Of a DNA stretch of 64,000 nt, positions 1 to 11,190 are shown piece after piece. The notes beneath the pieces are model-generated. The model was given only the letters and a program-made list of their open reading frames with translations, did no database searches and was not told the origin of the DNA. Every line of letters begins with the position of its first letter. Position 1 is the stretch's first letter. A program made the translations under genes and the position numbers. Source of the stretch: Hymenopus coronatus (Eukaryota > Arthropoda > Insecta > Mantodea > Hymenopodidae); NCBI GenBank assembly GCA_030762935.1, contig CM060895.1:31672501-31736500 (forward strand), given 5' to 3'.

Positions 1-654
1 AATACCAAACTTGGTATTTAAGTTTAGTATCTTCCAGGGATGCGACACGAAGATTTTGAGAAAAATCCTCCCACCCCAAACTACCCTTTACATGGAACTT
101 TTTTCGAAAATTTTGATTTTCTAAAAAATGGCTCTAACGATTTTGATTAAAATATCCTATATTAAAGCTATTTACCTGATAAATAAAATACGTATTTTGA
201 ATTTTCTGGGAGCCTCTGAAGACTACTTTATTCTGGATGAATTTTTCATAACTACTAAACCGTAAGAGATGGACAAAAACTTAACCCACAAAAAATGTAG
301 AGCACGTTAAAACACACAATTTATGTTATATACATTTTTTTCGTGGAGTTGATCGTTTTTGAGATATTCCTTTTTCTTAGTTTCATATTTGAAAAACATT
401 TTTCTCATACAGGAATTTGTCAACTCTGTTAATACAAACAAAGGAACATGAGTCACATAGCAACCAGCTTTTGGCTTTCTCTTTAACCTATGATACTCCC
501 TTATTTCGCTTCTACTTACAATAAAGCAAGAAATAAGATTATTTGTGCTAATTTTTCTCGATTAGCATGAAATAAATAAAAGATAAGCTTATTAACAATA
601 ATAATTTATAGAGATATAGAGAAAGTTATGTGAATGGAACACATCAGATTTTTT
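1..654 (+). mobile_element. HINE-like element, 5' end cut off by the window
   Basis: The copy enters at the AATACCAA-AC-TTGGTATT stem-loop and runs through the A+T-rich body. It reaches the subterminal repeat (TAGAGAAAGT in consensus, here with two changes) at about 616-626 and a terminal hairpin ATGTG-AATGGAA-CACAT, ending CAGA plus T-run near 654. No frame is conserved between copies, so I regard the family as non-autonomous and non-coding. The Helentron/HINE assignment is an inference from structure; that this is a repeat is certain from dozens of matches in the window. Confidence 0.9.
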
Positions 655-1070
655 AACTTGAAAACACTCACAAGTCTTTTATTTGTTGCTGGTTCTCTTC
701 AGTGTTGTTTTGTTTCTTGTGTTTATATTTACTTTCAAAATAGCTTGCTCAAGGGAATAGCGGTGTGAACTCGGTAGAAGTTGCTCTGTGAGATTCCCCC
801 CCCCCCTTTCTTCTAGCAACAGAATGCGAAGAAAAAATGGAGTTGTTGATGCAGAAGGAAGGTCTTATGGCTGAGTCCGAGATACTTGCCCTGCTTCATT
901 TTGGGAAATAAATGCGTTTCGCGGCCCCGCTACCCCTCCTCTCAAATGTAGTGTAAAAACAAGATTATCAGGTCACGGCTGGCCTACATGAATATTTTGT
1001 GTGCCTTGCATAAGCGATAGTCTTCAACTTTCAAAACTGGCTTCTTGTTGTTTCCGAGAAACGTACTTCT
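655..1070. other. Unassigned spacer with poly-C tract
   Basis: This is non-repetitive within the window. It contains an 11-base poly-C run at 796-806 and a modestly GC-rich segment at 900-950. I see no coding frame, tRNA-like box or transposon terminus. Confidence 0.5.
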
Positions 1071-1157
1071 TACTTTCTCTAGCACGTATGTAACATGTAA
1101 ATAGTAGGTAGGTAAAATTCAATACCAAGATTTTGAGGAATTCTGAATACAAAAAGC
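1071..1157 (+). mobile_element. HINE-like 5'-terminal fragment, subfamily B
   Basis: ACTTTCTCTAGCACGTATG matches the 5' end of subfamily B. The match breaks off after about 40 bp, apart from scraps resembling the 'aataccaagattttgagg' part of the body, and abuts the next full copy. Confidence 0.65.
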
Positions 1158-2016
1158 ATTTTTACTTTCTCTTCACTTAATATATACACAGTGTATAGAG
1201 AAGGTATTGCACTCCATCCAAAAATTCATTACAGAGGTTTTATCGGAAATATACAATTTAGGGTCCCCTGTATCCAAAAAAGCTGTTTTCAGAAAAAGTC
1301 TTTAAGTGTCCGTGTGTCTGAGAACAGGATAACACAAAAACCAAAAGTCGGTAAAATACCAAACTTGGTATTTAAGTTTACTATCTTCCAGGGATGCGAC
1401 ACGAATATTTTGAGAAAAATCTATTCCAACCCCAAACTACCCTTTACATAGAACCTTTTTCGAAAATGTTGATTTCTCAAAAATGGCTCTAACGATTTTG
1501 GTTAGAATATCGTATATTAAAGATATTTACCTGACAAATAAAATGTATATCTTGAATTTTCTGGGAATAGCTTCCGAAGACTACTTTATTCTGTATGAGT
1601 ATTACGGAATTTTGCATAACTGCTAAACAGAAAGAGATGGACAAAAACTTCAACACAAAAAATATAGAGCATGTTAAAAAACACAATATATGTTATATGG
1701 ATTTTTTTCGTGGAGATGATTATTTTTGAGATATTCCTTTTTATTGTTTCAGCTTTAAAACTTTTCTCATGCAGGAATTTGTCAACTCCTGTCCATACAA
1801 ACAAAGGAACTTCAGTCACATAGCAACCAGCTTTTGACTATCACTTTAACCTATGGTACTCGCTTACTTCGCTTTTACTTACAAGGAAGCAAGTAATAAG
1901 ACTAATTCTGCTAATTTTTTCTCGATTAGTATGAAGTACGTAGAAACATAACTTTCTAACAATCGTTTTCTGCAATGATGTAGAGAAAGTGATGTGAATG
2001 GAACACATCAGATTTT
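1158..2016 (+). mobile_element. HINE-like element, near full length
   Basis: Both termini are present: TTTTTACTTTCTCT at the left, and TAGAGAAAGT plus terminal hairpin and CAGATTTT at the right. The 5' palindrome is decayed (tatatacacagtgta), and the GT tract is reduced to scattered GTGT units. The 86-codon frame at 1191-1451 is body sequence and is not a gene. Confidence 0.9.
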
Positions 2017-2023
2017 AGCAAAA

Positions 2024-2225
2024 GGTCAGTGTGTGTGTGCGAAAGGAAAAATTAACTCAGCAATTAAAAACCCTTAAATACTAAACTTAGGTTTTTAGTC
2101 TTCCAAGGATATGGCAGAAACCTTTATTTGAAATATTTTTAGAAATGTTCGACTTTCTAAAATACGGCTAAATATTTTGATTCAAATGCGGTATATTAAA
2201 TATATTTATATCATAAATAAAACTT
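2024..2225 (+). mobile_element. HINE-like fragment, decayed
   Basis: Starts in the GT tract (aaaggtcagtgtgtgtg), follows the body through the 'cttccaaggat' and 'ttgattcaaatgcggtatatt' blocks, then dissolves into AT-rich DNA at 2226-2377. Confidence 0.65.
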
Positions 2226-2377
2226 CTTCTAGGGACTTAGCATAAATCATATACAACCTGAAAAATTAATAACTTAATTATATTTAAACAAATTAAAATA
2301 GTAATTTAATCTATATTTAAATATAATTCTTCCTAATATCAATAGCTTTTCTTAGAGATACAATAAACTTACTATAA

Positions 2378-3135
2378 CAAATCTGATGTGTTCTATCCAT
2401 ATGATTTTCTCTATCTGTAGTGCAAATAAACTGTTCTTACATTTATTATTTTATCTACATCATGCTAATAGAGATAAACATTAGCAGAAATTGTCTTATT
2501 ACTGGGTTCCTTCTAAGCGGAAGACACTGGGCTAAAGCAATAGTCAATTTTTTGAATCTGGTTGCTTTGTGAACAAATGATGTTCGGTTCGCTTTACATT
2601 GCCAGCAAATGACCCCGTTTGAGAATGGTTGCGAAGTTGCTAAATGAAACCAATAACGAGGAATATCTAGAAACGGTTAATTCTACAGCAAAAATGAACA
2701 TGATATACATTGTGTATTTTTAACGAAATATACGTGTTTTGTCTATCTCTTACGGTTTACCAGAAGCTAATCCCAGAAAATTTAGGATACGTTTTATTTG
2801 TCATGTAAATATTTTAATATTTATTCACATATATATTTATATACAATATTTCAAATATTTCAAATTTTAATCAAATACGTTAAATACATTTTTGAGAAAA
2901 TCAAAATTTTCTATTTTTTTCCCACTCTTCGTGTTGCATCGTTGGAGGATTCTAAACTTAAATACCAAGTTATGTGCTCACAGACACACGGACACAAGCA
3001 GACGTTCTTCTAAAAATGTTTTGTTTGGATACAGAAGACCTAAAACGTGTATTTCCGTTGAAATCTTGTATCGTAATTTTGGGTGGAGTGCAATACCTTC
3101 TTTACCTACATACTGTATGCTATGCAGAGAGGTAA
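2378..3135 (-). mobile_element. HINE-like element, reverse strand, diverged
   Basis: Begins with the reverse of the 3' terminus (ATCTGATGTGTTCTATCCATATGATTTTCTC broken by substitutions). It runs back to a mutated 5' end at about 3110-3135 where the palindrome is barely recognisable. The CA tract is only a few units long. Confidence 0.82.
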
Positions 3136-3189
3136 ATTGCTATTTTTGGATATAGGCGTGCATTTCCGTTGAAATGTAGGTATCGAATT

Positions 3190-3967
3190 TTGGGGTGAAG
3201 TTCAGTATCAAACTTGGTATTTAGCTCAGCATCTACCAATGACGTGATACGACGATTTTAAGGAAAATCCTCCCACCCCAAACTACCCTTTACATGGAAA
3301 ACTTTTCGTAAATTTTGAATTTCTCAAAAATGACTTTGATTAAAATACCGTATATTAAGGGCATTTACACGGCGTATAAAATATATATCTTGTATGAGAA
3401 CAGACTCTGAACACGTCTTAACTCTGTATGACTTTAGCATTGCTGTAAACTTTAAGAACTAGATGAAAATTTACCCCAAAGATATAGGTATCGTTAAAAC
3501 ACTAATTTGTCATATACGTTTTTGAGGAGTAAACAATTTTTGGGATCCTACATGTTATTGGTTTCAATTTTAAAGTACTTAAACTTTACTCAAAGAAAAA
3601 TTTGTCATTCCTGTTCCCTTTGCTTTACTCCTGGCCATGCAAAGAGAACAGAATTTCAATCACTGATCTCGTTAAAACACACATGTTTATTTTTTCGTGA
3701 AATTGACCATTTTCGAGATATTCTTGTGTTGGTTTCAGTTTTAAATACTTAAAGCTTTTCTCATGTGGGAATTTCTCAACTCCTATCCATGAAAACAAAC
3801 GGGATTCAATAACCCAGCAACCAGCTTTTAAAACATCTTAAAATATTTGACTATGGCTTTAGCCTAGTATACGATTAGAATGAAGTAGATAGAAGAATAT
3901 GCTTTTCAATAATAATTTGTAACGGAGATGCGGAGAAAGTCGTGTGAATGGAATACATCAGATTTTT
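3190..3967 (+). mobile_element. HINE-like element, 5' truncated, internal duplication
   Basis: Enters near the AATACC stem-loop block and ends at a good 3' hairpin and CAGATTTTT. The segment containing 'gttaaaacac...gatattc...caactcc' occurs twice, at about 3485-3670 and 3671-3830, in diverged form, so an internal tandem duplication occurred in this copy. Confidence 0.85.
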
Positions 3968-4134
3968 CCATTCTAATTGTTAAACATCTAGCTTCTGCAC
4001 CCTAAAGTAACACAGGCACAGCTAAGACTTTATAAAATTTCAGGCTACCTATTTCAGTATTGTCATATCTTCTACGGTTTGCAATTATACAAAAATGGTT
4101 CAGAAAGGTCTCAGTGTTTATTGCTATAAAGTTG

Positions 4135-4345
4135 AAAATATGACATTTATTTGCCATAGCTATCTTAATCGTATGGTTTTTTAATCAAAATCGTTAGAGC
4201 TAATTTTGAAAACGTCAACTCTTTCTAAAAATTTTCTGCGTAAAACGTTTGTTGTGGGGACTTTTCTTGAATATCTTCGTGTCACATCCTTGGAAGCTAC
4301 AGCATTTAAATACCACTTTTTGATACTTAACGGAATTTCACACAG
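4135..4345 (-). mobile_element. HINE-like internal fragment, reverse strand
   Basis: Matches the 'taatcaaaatcgttagagc' to 'cttcgtgtcacatccttggaag' portion of the family on the minus strand, ending at a decayed AATACC stem-loop. Neither terminus is present. Confidence 0.7.
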
Positions 4346-4478
4346 CGTTTACTATATTTTTTTCAATTCCTGAAACTTCAAAATATGTACCTTCAGTGAA
4401 ATCTCAGAAGATGCTTAACTTAAATACGATAGCAATTGTCACAGGGAATTTGGTATAAACAAATGATAACGAAAGATA

Positions 4479-4676
4479 TCAACACAAAACTTTATTTACA
4501 AAGTTACAGTACCTTATTCTATTTCTCAACACAATTTCCATTCTGTCAAGACATTTATTGTCACATGGCACCAGTTTTACAATGCTGATGTCATACTTTT
4601 CTACCAATAAGAATTTATTGTTTTTTTTAATGCACATAATTTTTGGCGAATAGAATTTTATAGTCAAATAACGCAA
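4479..4676 (-). pseudogene. mariner transposase C-terminal relic in the left arm
   Basis: The minus-strand frame contains EKYDISIVKLVPCDNKCLD, which resembles the final residues of mariner transposases (a Y-I-I-E-K-L-V-P-x-D-K-C-L pattern shortly before the stop). Everything upstream of this, including the D,D34D catalytic core and the DNA-binding region, is absent. It is the mirror of the arm at 4900-5040, so it is an inverted copy of the gene's 3' end and not an independent gene. Confidence 0.65.
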
Positions 4677-4677
4677 G

Positions 4678-4985
4678 TGTATGGTGATAATGCAATGAAC
4701 GAATTTTCAGTGATGAAATGGTGCATAATTTACGAGTAATCAAGGAAGAACCGAAGTGGAAGTTCATCAATAGTTATGGAGGAGCTGAAAGCAAGTGTTA
4801 ATAAAAGGATTAAGAAAAACAGCTGTTTCACTTTGGACACCGTACATGACTTTTTGGATGGAAAAAATTTCCCAACCGATAAAGATCTCAAAGTGACAGT
4901 GACATCTTGGCTCATATCTTTAGCGGTGGAAGAGTATAACATCTGCATTGAAAAACCGGACCACGTGCCAAGATACCAATGATGG
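4678..4985 (+). pseudogene. Internally deleted mariner transposase (N-terminal part joined to C-terminal part)
   Basis: In one frame, YGDNAMNEFSVMKWC (from 4681) resembles the first helix-turn-helix of mariner transposases. After a frameshift near 4740 the reading continues RSGSSSIVMEELKASVNKRI (linker and second helix-turn-helix). It then jumps directly to FLDGKNFPTDKDLKVTVTSW and EEYNICIEK, the extreme C-terminus. The whole catalytic domain is missing and the last residues are garbled. The product could at most bind DNA and cannot catalyse transposition. Copy 2 near 55.4 kb carries the same junction, so the deletion predates both copies. Confidence 0.75.
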
Positions 4986-5079
4986 CAATGACGATTAAGA
5001 TAAGATGCCGTAACTTTCTAAATAAAGTTTTGTGTTGATACCTTTCATTTAGTTATTCCAAATCGTCTGTCACTTTCTG

Positions 5080-5386
5080 AATGGCCCTGGTATTAAATGT
5101 GGAATTTAACGGACTTTTTCTTATAGAGTTACGCTGCTGATACTCAAACACACACGAACTTCTTTCAAAATCTGATTTTCTTTATTCCATGGACCTCAAA
5201 TATATTTCCGGTGTTACCTACTAAGTACAAAATACGTAGAAGGGAATGCAAAATTCCTGGACTCCTAATTGCTACAAGGGGATTTCTGGAAGCATGCAGA
5301 GCTATTTTAACAATCTAATATCGACACAAACAGCTGTTTCTAATGTTAATAGATTTCTATGTACTAAAGTACACCAAAGTAGAGAA
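5080..5386. other. Unassigned spacer
   Basis: AT-rich, with no repeat termini or coding signal that I recognise. Confidence 0.4.
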
Positions 5387-6205
5387 AAATTATGTGCTCC
5401 ACTCACATGATTTTCTCTACCTGTTTTACAACAAACTAATCTTACGAAACATAATTCCTTCATTCAATTATACTAATCAAGATAAACATTAGCTGACATT
5501 TTTTATATTGCTTGCTTCCTTGTAAATAGAAGGGAAATAAGGGAACACAGTGTTCTACGTGATTGTCAAGATTTTTAAAAACTATCGCTATGTGAAACTA
5601 TTGAAATTAGCTTCTCTTTGGAAGGGAGAAAACAAAAGAGGTATGAAACGAAAGATGACTGCCGTTTGAGAAATATTTATTTTGTTTTTAAAATTGAAAG
5701 CAATGAAAAAGAACATCTCCAACTCATTTAAACTTCAAGAAAAAGTGTATATGCTATAAGCTGTGTGTTAACGAGATCTACATTTATTGTGGAGTAAAAT
5801 TTTATCGGTTTCTTATGGTTTACCAGTTATGCAAAAACCATCCAGAATGAATAGATCTTTAGAGTCTAGTCCCAGAAAATTTACTATAAAGTTTGTCATA
5901 TAAATATGTTTAATATGTGCTATTTTAATTAAATTCGTTATAGCCATTTATTGACAACAGTAAGTTTTAAAAATGTTCATGAAAAGGGTAATTTTGAGGA
6001 GATTTTCTTAAAAATCCGCGTGTCACATCTTTGGAAGTTACTAAACCAGAATGTTAAATTTTTATATTTAACGGAAAACATAGACCTTTTTCTAAAACAT
6101 GCCTTTTTGCTAGATTCAGAGCATACATGTATTTTCGCGGTGTCGAGTTTTTAGGCGGAGTACAATACTTTCTCTATACATAGTGCGTGTAGAGAAAGTA
6201 AAAAT
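5387..6205 (-). mobile_element. HINE-like element, reverse strand, both ends
   Basis: Starts at a diverged 3' hairpin (TATGTGCTCCACTCACATGA) and ends with GTGTAGAGAAAGTAAAAA. The microsatellite is lost. A second scrap of 5'-proximal sequence (atttccagtgaaatctta) follows at 6216-6262. Confidence 0.85.
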
Positions 6206-6774
6206 AAAAGATCTTATATTTCCAGTGAAATCTTAATATAAAATTTCTGGGCTACCTTAGATAAGCATTAGAGAGAATAAAAATAAAGACAGCACCTCCG
6301 TGCGGTCGTTAGTGCTCACGTAACCGCAAAGATTTTTGTTGAGGCTGGAGAAAGGAGCTAGGAACTGCAGCAGATGTTACGTTAAGGTGGAAAAGGAAGC
6401 GAACATTCTCTCTCTTTCTCTCTGTGTTCTCTAACTTGGAAACATGGAACAGCACTCTATTGCAACGTGGGAGTGCAACCCCCCCCCCCCCCCACAACAG
6501 CAATTTCGACCAACAACAATCGAGAATATGTAAACTAAATATTGCTCCTGGAGCAAGAAAATAGAAATTCTATGTATTGTAACTCCCAGTGCTATTGCTG
6601 GCCATCAACCCACTTCCTTAAGAGCCTGACATCGGAAAAGGAAAAACAGTTTTTTATTTGTCCCTTCTGCCTACCTAAAGTTGGAATTGGCCGCTCCACT
6701 AATAGGTTTCCTCCTTATTTTTATGTATCCAAGAAAACACAGATAATCAACCGCTTTTTCTTCCGGTATCTTCT
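6206..6774. other. Unassigned segment with poly-C tract
   Basis: Apart from the small HINE-like scrap near 6216-6262, I recognise nothing. There is a CT-rich stretch at 6405-6425 and a run of C at 6480-6493. Confidence 0.45.
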
Positions 6775-7492
6775 GTTCGTTCATTGCATTCCACCCAAAA
6801 ATTAGATACTGAGATTTCATCGGAAATACACGTTTAGAGTCTTCGATATAAAAAAATGCAATTTTAGAAAAAGATCGGTGTGTGTAAATCCACATGTCCA
6901 TGTGTCTTTGAACACGACAGATTAAAAACAAAAACTCGATAAAACACCAAGAAATGTATCAAAAATGGTTCTAAATATCGTATATTAAAGATATTTACAT
7001 GACAAATAAAATGCATATCTAGAATTTTACGGGAATTTCCTCTGAACTATTCTGGATGAATTTTGTATAACTGGTAAACCGCAAGAGATAGACAGAACCT
7101 TAGGTACTACACAAAAATGTTGATCTCGTTAAAACGTACAATTATATCAGTGATCTATATTTTTTTCGTGGATTTAACCATTTCTGATATATTCCTTGTA
7201 ATTGGTTTCAGTTTCAAAATAGTTGGACTCTTCATATGCGGGAATTTGTCAACTCCTTCCAATGAATAGAAACGGATTTCAACCACATGGCAACATATCT
7301 TAAAAGATTTGAGTATCATTCTATCCTGGTGTTTTTCCTTATTTGCTTTCTACTTACAAGGAAGCAAGTAATAAGAACAGTTTCTGCTAATGTGTATCTC
7401 GATTAGCATGAAGTAATTAGAAGAATATGTTTTTTTAATAACAATTTGTTACAGAGATGTAGAGAAGTGACGTGACAGGTACACTTTTTTTG
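6775..7492 (+). mobile_element. HINE-like element, terminal bases missing at 5' end
   Basis: Begins at 'cattgcattccacccaaaaatt', just inside the normal 5' palindrome, and ends with a decayed hairpin (gtagagaagtgacgtgacaggtacac). About 130 bp around the AATACC/dCCCCACC block is deleted. Confidence 0.8.
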
Positions 7493-8164
7493 TTTTATAC
7501 TGCAAACACCTGTTTAAACCTGCAGTGACCAAGCAGGCTATGCCATCATCTAATACAATCGTTTTCCTTCTGTACTAGAGCAGAGCTACGTCATTGGTAT
7601 TAGAAAGTCCTCTTCAAATGGAAACAAAGTTTCCGAAACAAAAGCTAGTTTCCCTGCTGATAATATTGGACTGTAGCAAGCGCTTCATGAGCGAGCACAT
7701 TGTATGAACAAAAGCTTTCAGCCCAAGTTTCTCTGCTCTCCAACAGGGGTTCCGGCGCAGGTTCCTGCAGTAAGATATCGAGCACTAACAACCTAAAATA
7801 GACGATAATTGTTCACATTTCTTTTCCTACACAGAAAAGAGAAGATTAGAGATTAGACAAAGGACGATTCTCGGAAACAAGAAAGCTTCGTTTGGGAAAG
7901 TTTGCTCGAAGACAAAGCTATGTAGCACTCTGTGAGAGGTCACAGAGTGAAGTTTCCAAATTGAATGGAACGTTTCTATGGATTCAATAGCGCTGAGGTG
8001 TGTGTTCAGCAACTTCTGTATTTGATTTAGTAAATCAGATATTTCTAAAGCAGCAGTTAAAAGAACTGGGAACATGCATTGAACTCGATTTTCAGAGTAT
8101 ATTCATATGCCTTGCTTAAGACATTACTTACTCCACTTATTCTTTGGAAACTTATTTTTTTTTT
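7493..8164. other. Unassigned repeat-poor segment
   Basis: Not matched elsewhere in the window. The 82-codon minus-strand frame at 7827-8075 has no recognisable motif, and I do not call it a gene. Confidence 0.4.
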
Positions 8165-8405
8165 TGTTTGTAGTTTAATGTCCTTTAGCCTGGTTGGTCA
8201 TATCGGACGATGAATGAAATTGGCGAAATGATGCTCAACTGATCTTGGGGTCCATGGAGCTTAAAGTTACTCGACATTCGTTTTCTCAGGATAAGGGAAA
8301 ACCCCGAGAAAACCTCATCCGGGTAACTCACTCTAGGCGAGATTCGTACTCACGATCTTTTGAATATGAGGCAGACACGCTACCACCACGCTACCCAGGC
8401 GGGCT
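8165..8405 (-). repeat. tRNA-derived SINE, family S4
   Basis: On the minus strand the head reads GGGTAGCGTGGTGGTAGCGT (A-box-like) followed by a B-box-like GAGTACGAATC about 30 bp on. The body contains 'gagttacccggatgaggttttc' and 'tatcctgagaaaacgaatgtcgagtaac'. Related pieces lie at 38505, 50945, 62280 and 63058. Such elements are transcribed by RNA polymerase III and mobilised in trans by LINE machinery. Confidence 0.75.
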
Positions 8406-8597
8406 TTCTTATTTTTGTCCTTATTAACCAATATATGGTCAAGATTCCATCTCACGTTTGTAGTGTACAGATGGTTGCACTTTTAAAAAGCGTGTCGCTA
8501 TGGGATGATATTGAAATCCCATAACCGCGGTTAAAAAACAAAAACTAAAACAAGACGACAAAAACAGAATAGTAACTTATCACTTGAAAAAGAACAA

Positions 8598-8770
8598 GTA
8601 TTTGAAAATTCAAACCATATAAAAATAGTTCGGAAATAGTTAATGTCTCAAAAAAGTGTTACTTGACAAATTGTGTGTACCAATGACATCTGATATTTTT
8701 ATGTAGTACCTCTTATGGTTTAGAATCATACACAGATATTTAAGAATAAACTCATTTAATAATATATCCG
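8598..8770 (-). mobile_element. HINE-like fragment, highly decayed
   Basis: Scattered matches on the minus strand to 'aaattgtgtgt...gacatct', 'tgtagtacctcttatggttta' and the downstream body. This is an old remnant. Confidence 0.45.
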
Positions 8771-8878
8771 ACCCATGCGACTGTGTGAGGCAAATATTGC
8801 ATCATTGTAAACTTAATAATAAATATTACTACTACCATCACCACCACTACCACCGCTATACTTTATATGAGAGCTGGC

Positions 8879-9018
8879 AACTATGTATGTGAGAGCGAAC
8901 GTGTGTGTTGGAGGAAAATGATACAATTTAAACGCAATGTAAAGAACCTAGAGACAACGAGTTGTTTCAAGTGCAAAGACCACGACATGGGGCTATATAA
9001 ATGATACAATAAAAAAAT
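8879..9018 (+). repeat. SINE family S1, 5'-truncated
   Basis: Retains only the tail half: 'tatgtatgtgagagcgaacgtgtg', 'acgagttgtttcaagtg' and 'ggggctatataaatgatacaa' plus an A-run. It abuts the 3' end of a reverse-strand HINE-like copy. A degenerate ACC/ACT-rich microsatellite precedes it at about 8826-8860. Confidence 0.75.
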
Positions 9019-9692
9019 CATGTGTTACACTCACATGGCTTTCTCTAGCTGTTCTACAAACTTCTTACAAAAAATAACTCTTCTTTCTACACAATGCTAA
9101 TCGAGATAAACATTATTAGAATGCTCTTATTACTTACTCTTAAAAATAGAAGGGAAATAAAGGAATGCGCTATGCTGAAGTGATAGTCAAATGTAATAAA
9201 AGCTGTCGTTATGCGATTGTCATTGCAACTCGCTTCTTTGCTTGGCCAGGAGTAGAACAAAATAAAAACGGACGCTTCCTGTCTGAGAAAAGTAATTACT
9301 TCGCAATGAAACTAATAACAAGGAATATCTCGAAAACGGTAAGCTCCACGAAAAAAATGTATATGACAACTTATGTATTTTAACAAGATTTACATTTTTG
9401 GTATAGTAGGTTGTTGTTTATCTCTTACGGTTTACTAGTTAGGCCAAATTAAGCAAAATTCATCCAGAATAAACAGGTCTTTATAAGCTATTCCCAGGAA
9501 ATTCAAGATATACATTTTATTTGTGATAGAAATGGCTTTAATATGTGGTATTTTAATCAAAATTGTTAGAGCCATTTTTAAGAAAAACAAAATTTTTGAA
9601 AATGTTTCCATGTTAGGGGTGAAACGTTGAAAATCTTCGTGTCGCATCCAAGTTCGGTATTTAACCGTATTTTCGTTTTTGAGCTATGCTGT

Positions 9693-9732
<40 letters not shown>

Positions 9733-9886
9733 ACTCACACACATAGACAGACAGACACACATGGACACGTTTCTCAAAATGCTTTTTTTGGATTCAGGGG
9801 GTCCTAATACATGTATTTCTGGTGAAATCTCGACATCGAATTTTTGGGTGGAATACATTGTACATACGGGGCTAGAGAAAGTAAGA
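9019..9886 (-). mobile_element. HINE-like element, subfamily B, full length, reverse strand
   Basis: Both ends carry the B-type subterminal repeat: CTTTCTCTAGCTG near 9044 at the 3' end and GGGGCTAGAGAAAGTAA near 9868 at the 5' end. The internal CA tract at 9693-9760 is long and interrupted by CTCACA and GACAGA units. Confidence 0.92.
9693..9760. repeat. CA microsatellite inside HINE-like copy
   Basis: A perfect (CA)n block of about 33 bp grades into CT/CA and GACA variants. It occupies the same internal site as the microsatellites in other family members. Confidence 0.95.
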
Positions 9887-10427
9887 AGATGTGATTTTTC
9901 ATCAAGTAATGTTTTCAATCACATTTTGGAGCTATTTGTTCGATATAACATATTTCGTAAGTTATTTGATACAGAATGCCTGCACAACACTAACATGAAT
10001 TCTGCTGCTGATATGTACATACTGCGTCAAATGAAAATATCCTCTACTGGCAGAGTTGCGACAGTTCCCATTTCTCGCACCCGTGCTTTTCCTCCCAACG
10101 ACGTCTGCTCCTGGGCGAATATGACATTCCATATTTCTTCCGTTTTTCTCCGTCACCCAGAGATCACGATCGATATCTTCTCGCCAGCTTCCCTCACTGT
10201 CTCCTTAAACCTAACACGATTTAGTTCCTTTCTCTCTCACTATGAATTTAACACTTTCTTCACTAGCCGAATGAAGAACACCTATTATCACTTATGACTA
10301 AGTCACAGATACTTTCTTATATTCTGACCGATGTTTTTCGTGACCTCATACTCTCCAAATCTTAAGTATATATATTTAAATTAGAATCAAAATTGACGTA
10401 ATAGGACATAATAAGACATAATAACAC
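9887..10427. other. Unassigned segment downstream of a HINE-like copy
   Basis: An open frame (203 codons, 9686-10297) runs from the CA tract across the element boundary into this segment, but no domain is recognisable. The opposite strand is equally open in places. I see no splice signal or homology that would support a gene. Confidence 0.4.
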
Positions 10428-11190
10428 ATTTTTACTTTCTCTTCACGTACTATGTACATCGTGTATAGATAAGGTATTGTATACCACCCAAAATTTCGAT
10501 ACAGATATTTCACAGGAAATACATTTTGAGACCCTTGAATAAAAAAACTCTTTTAAAAAAAAGGTTAGTGTGTGTGTGTGTGAGCGAGTGTGTGTGTGTG
10601 GGGGGGGGAGAGAGCATAGCTCAAAAACTAAAAGTCCGTTAAATACCAAACTTGGTATTGAAGTTTAATATCTCCCAAGAATGCGACGTCAAGGTTTTCA
10701 AGAAAATGCCCCCATCCTAAACTACCATTCACATGGGAAAATCTTGATTATCTCAAAAATGGCTGTAACGATTTTGGTTAAAATATCGTATATTATAGAT
10801 ATTTACCTGAGAAATAAAGCGTGTGTGTTGAATTTGATGGCAATAGCCTCTGAATACCTCTTTATTCGTGATACATTCTGCATAACTCGTAAGCTTTAAA
10901 GAGGTAGACAAAATATTTCTACACAAAAACTGTAGATCTCGTTAAAACACATCACTTATGTCACATTCCTACGTTTTTTATTTTAGAACTGACCGTTTCT
11001 GAGATATTCTTTTTATTAGTGTCACCTTTAAATCACTTATACTTTTCTCACATCGGAATTAAACAAGCAATGGAATTTCAATCGCATAGCAATCTGTGGT
11101 ACCCCCTTATTTTCTTTCTACTGAAAGGAATCGTGCACTAAGTCAATTTTTATTCATTTTATCTCGATTTGTATTAGGTAGGTACAAGAA
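10428..11190 (+). mobile_element. HINE-like element, 3' truncated
   Basis: The 5' end is intact (TTTTTACTTTCTCTTCACG, then ACTATGTACATCGT), with a GT tract followed by a G-run at 10569-10608. The body is lost shortly after the 'tctcgatttgtatt' block, where the sequence flips to a reverse-strand fragment. Confidence 0.88.

Larger units (their letters stand above)
4434..5079. mobile_element. Palindromic mariner-derived element (copy 1)
   Basis: The ends are inverted repeats sharing ATCAACACAAAACTTTATTT (4488-4507 and its complement near 5016-5035). The right end extends outward to CTTTCTG at 5073-5079. Each arm carries the 3' end of a mariner transposase gene in opposite orientation, so the element is a head-to-head arrangement of two mariner 3' ends. 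The second copy at 55068-55742 has the same layout and shares an outer end resembling AGGGCCATNCAGAAAGT. The left outer end here is decayed, so the left limit is approximate. Confidence 0.75.

Noticed and set aside
6309..6503. 64-codon minus-strand frame beginning in a poly-C/G run
   Set aside because: Low-complexity start, no domain, and no supporting signal.
9686..10297. 203-codon plus-strand frame
   Set aside because: It starts in a CA microsatellite, crosses the end of a HINE-like copy and shows no domain, splice signal or coding bias that I can see.
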